The notes under the pieces: model-generated
Databases searched by the model: none
What the model was told of the DNA's origin: nothing
The model's input: the letters and a program-made list of their open reading frames with translations, nothing else
Assembly: GCA_965224275.1 (NCBI GenBank)
Contig: CBDCYR010000002.1
Location: 248,001-312,000, forward strand
DNA length: 64,000 nucleotides
Reading direction: 5' to 3'
Source of the DNA: CAUZWH01 sp965224275
GTDB lineage: Bacteria; Pseudomonadota; Alphaproteobacteria; SHVV01
Position numbers and translations under genes: made by a program
In this document: one piece after another, positions 63,655 through 64,000 of the stretch
How the letters are laid out: each line of letters opens with the position of its first letter
Numbering within the stretch: position 1 is the stretch's first letter

Positions 63655-64000
63655 AAGCGTCCGTTCAATCGCTACGGCTTAACGTGATGCATTCGTGCGC
63701 CAAAATCCGACCCACCTTGGCCAACTTCTGGAAACCTTTGCGCCGGTTGAGGGTTAACCCATCTTGTGCCGTTACACCGCGAGCATCAAAATCAACCGAT
63801 TGCGACTACCTGCCCTCTCCTCCTAATGAACCAAGAGTACAGTTGATGGGCATCGGGGAGCCGGTCATGCGGCTCCCCGATTTTTTTCTAGTAGCTCTGT
63901 TTGTCGTTCGCGAAACAGCGGGTTGGCAGTTCGGGTTACTGCCTCTCATGCGCCGCCGGTGACAAACGCGTCGGCCTCTTCGGGCCCGCTAATTGTTGCT
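63655..64000. other. Window edge, 346 bp without a recognised gene
   Basis: Only the terminator reported separately is clear here. The remaining open frames show no coding signature. A plus-strand small RNA ending at the terminator is possible. Confidence 0.4.
63852..63887 (+). terminator. Strong intrinsic terminator, plus strand
   Basis: ATCGGGGAGCCG-GTCATG-CGGCTCCCCGAT is a perfect 12-bp stem followed by seven T (the last stem base is part of the T run). No plus-strand gene lies upstream within 3 kb, so its transcript is unknown. Confidence 0.85.

Overview
The window is a GC-rich chromosomal segment of an alphaproteobacterium, most like Rhodospirillales-type genomes. This rests on the leuA / mreB-mreC-mreD-mrdA-rodA order, an IalB-family periplasmic protein, and two exact TTAA-N7-TTAA (CtrA-type) boxes. 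The assignment is inference from gene content. No ribosomal RNA is present, and there is one tRNA (Lys, CTT).

Layout. 1-4 kb: a two-gene dikinase-type phosphotransferase with its domains split and in inverted order, followed by an MFS efflux pump. 4-5.5 kb: an IS5/IS1182-type insertion sequence sitting exactly on the stop codon of the next gene. 5.5-8.6 kb: a Ser/Lys/Asp-rich protein, an EamA transporter, two small genes and an orphan structured RNA with a UUCG terminator. 8.7-13.1 kb: accessory DNA in which an IS21-family element (istA-istB) has split a gene; the two halves can be rejoined in frame. 13.3-24.4 kb: an 18-repeat Sel1 protein, a frameshifted paiB, a glutaredoxin-DinB gene with an in-frame UGA at the catalytic cysteine (probable selenoprotein), a frameshifted PATR / PEP-CTERM surface protein, IalB, a GST and a histidine kinase that has lost its receiver domain. 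24.6-30.5 kb: a decayed prophage-like island with DUF6362-like and RuvC-like genes, a CI-like repressor with a divergent operator region, a 112-bp tandem duplication and a Gp49/HTH toxin-antitoxin pair.

30.6-43.5 kb: a mainly minus-strand catabolic region. It holds four Rieske oxygenase alpha subunits, a NicX/M29-type ring-cleavage-like enzyme, an alpha/beta hydrolase, an amidase, an amidohydrolase and a nitrilase, with no ferredoxin or reductase. 43.6-45.7 kb: a DUF1488-like gene behind a CtrA box and an MFS transporter whose stop codon is the edge of a MITE-like hairpin. 45.8-53.2 kb: the rod-shape operon mreBCD-mrdA-rodA and leuA. 53.7-63.7 kb: a second catabolic region with a NitT/TauT-type ABC importer, an M20 hydrolase, an amidohydrolase, an amidase, an isochorismatase-type hydrolase, an enoyl-CoA hydratase and an acyl-CoA ligase. 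The two catabolic blocks together suggest use of N-containing aromatic or heterocyclic compounds: import, ring hydroxylation and cleavage, C-N bond hydrolysis, then CoA-linked breakdown.

Caution: at least eight genes carry single-base indels, several in homopolymers (paiB, the PATR gene four times, the toxin, one Rieske gene, mreC). Some or all may be assembly errors. The UGA in the glutaredoxin gene is not an indel and is not explained this way.
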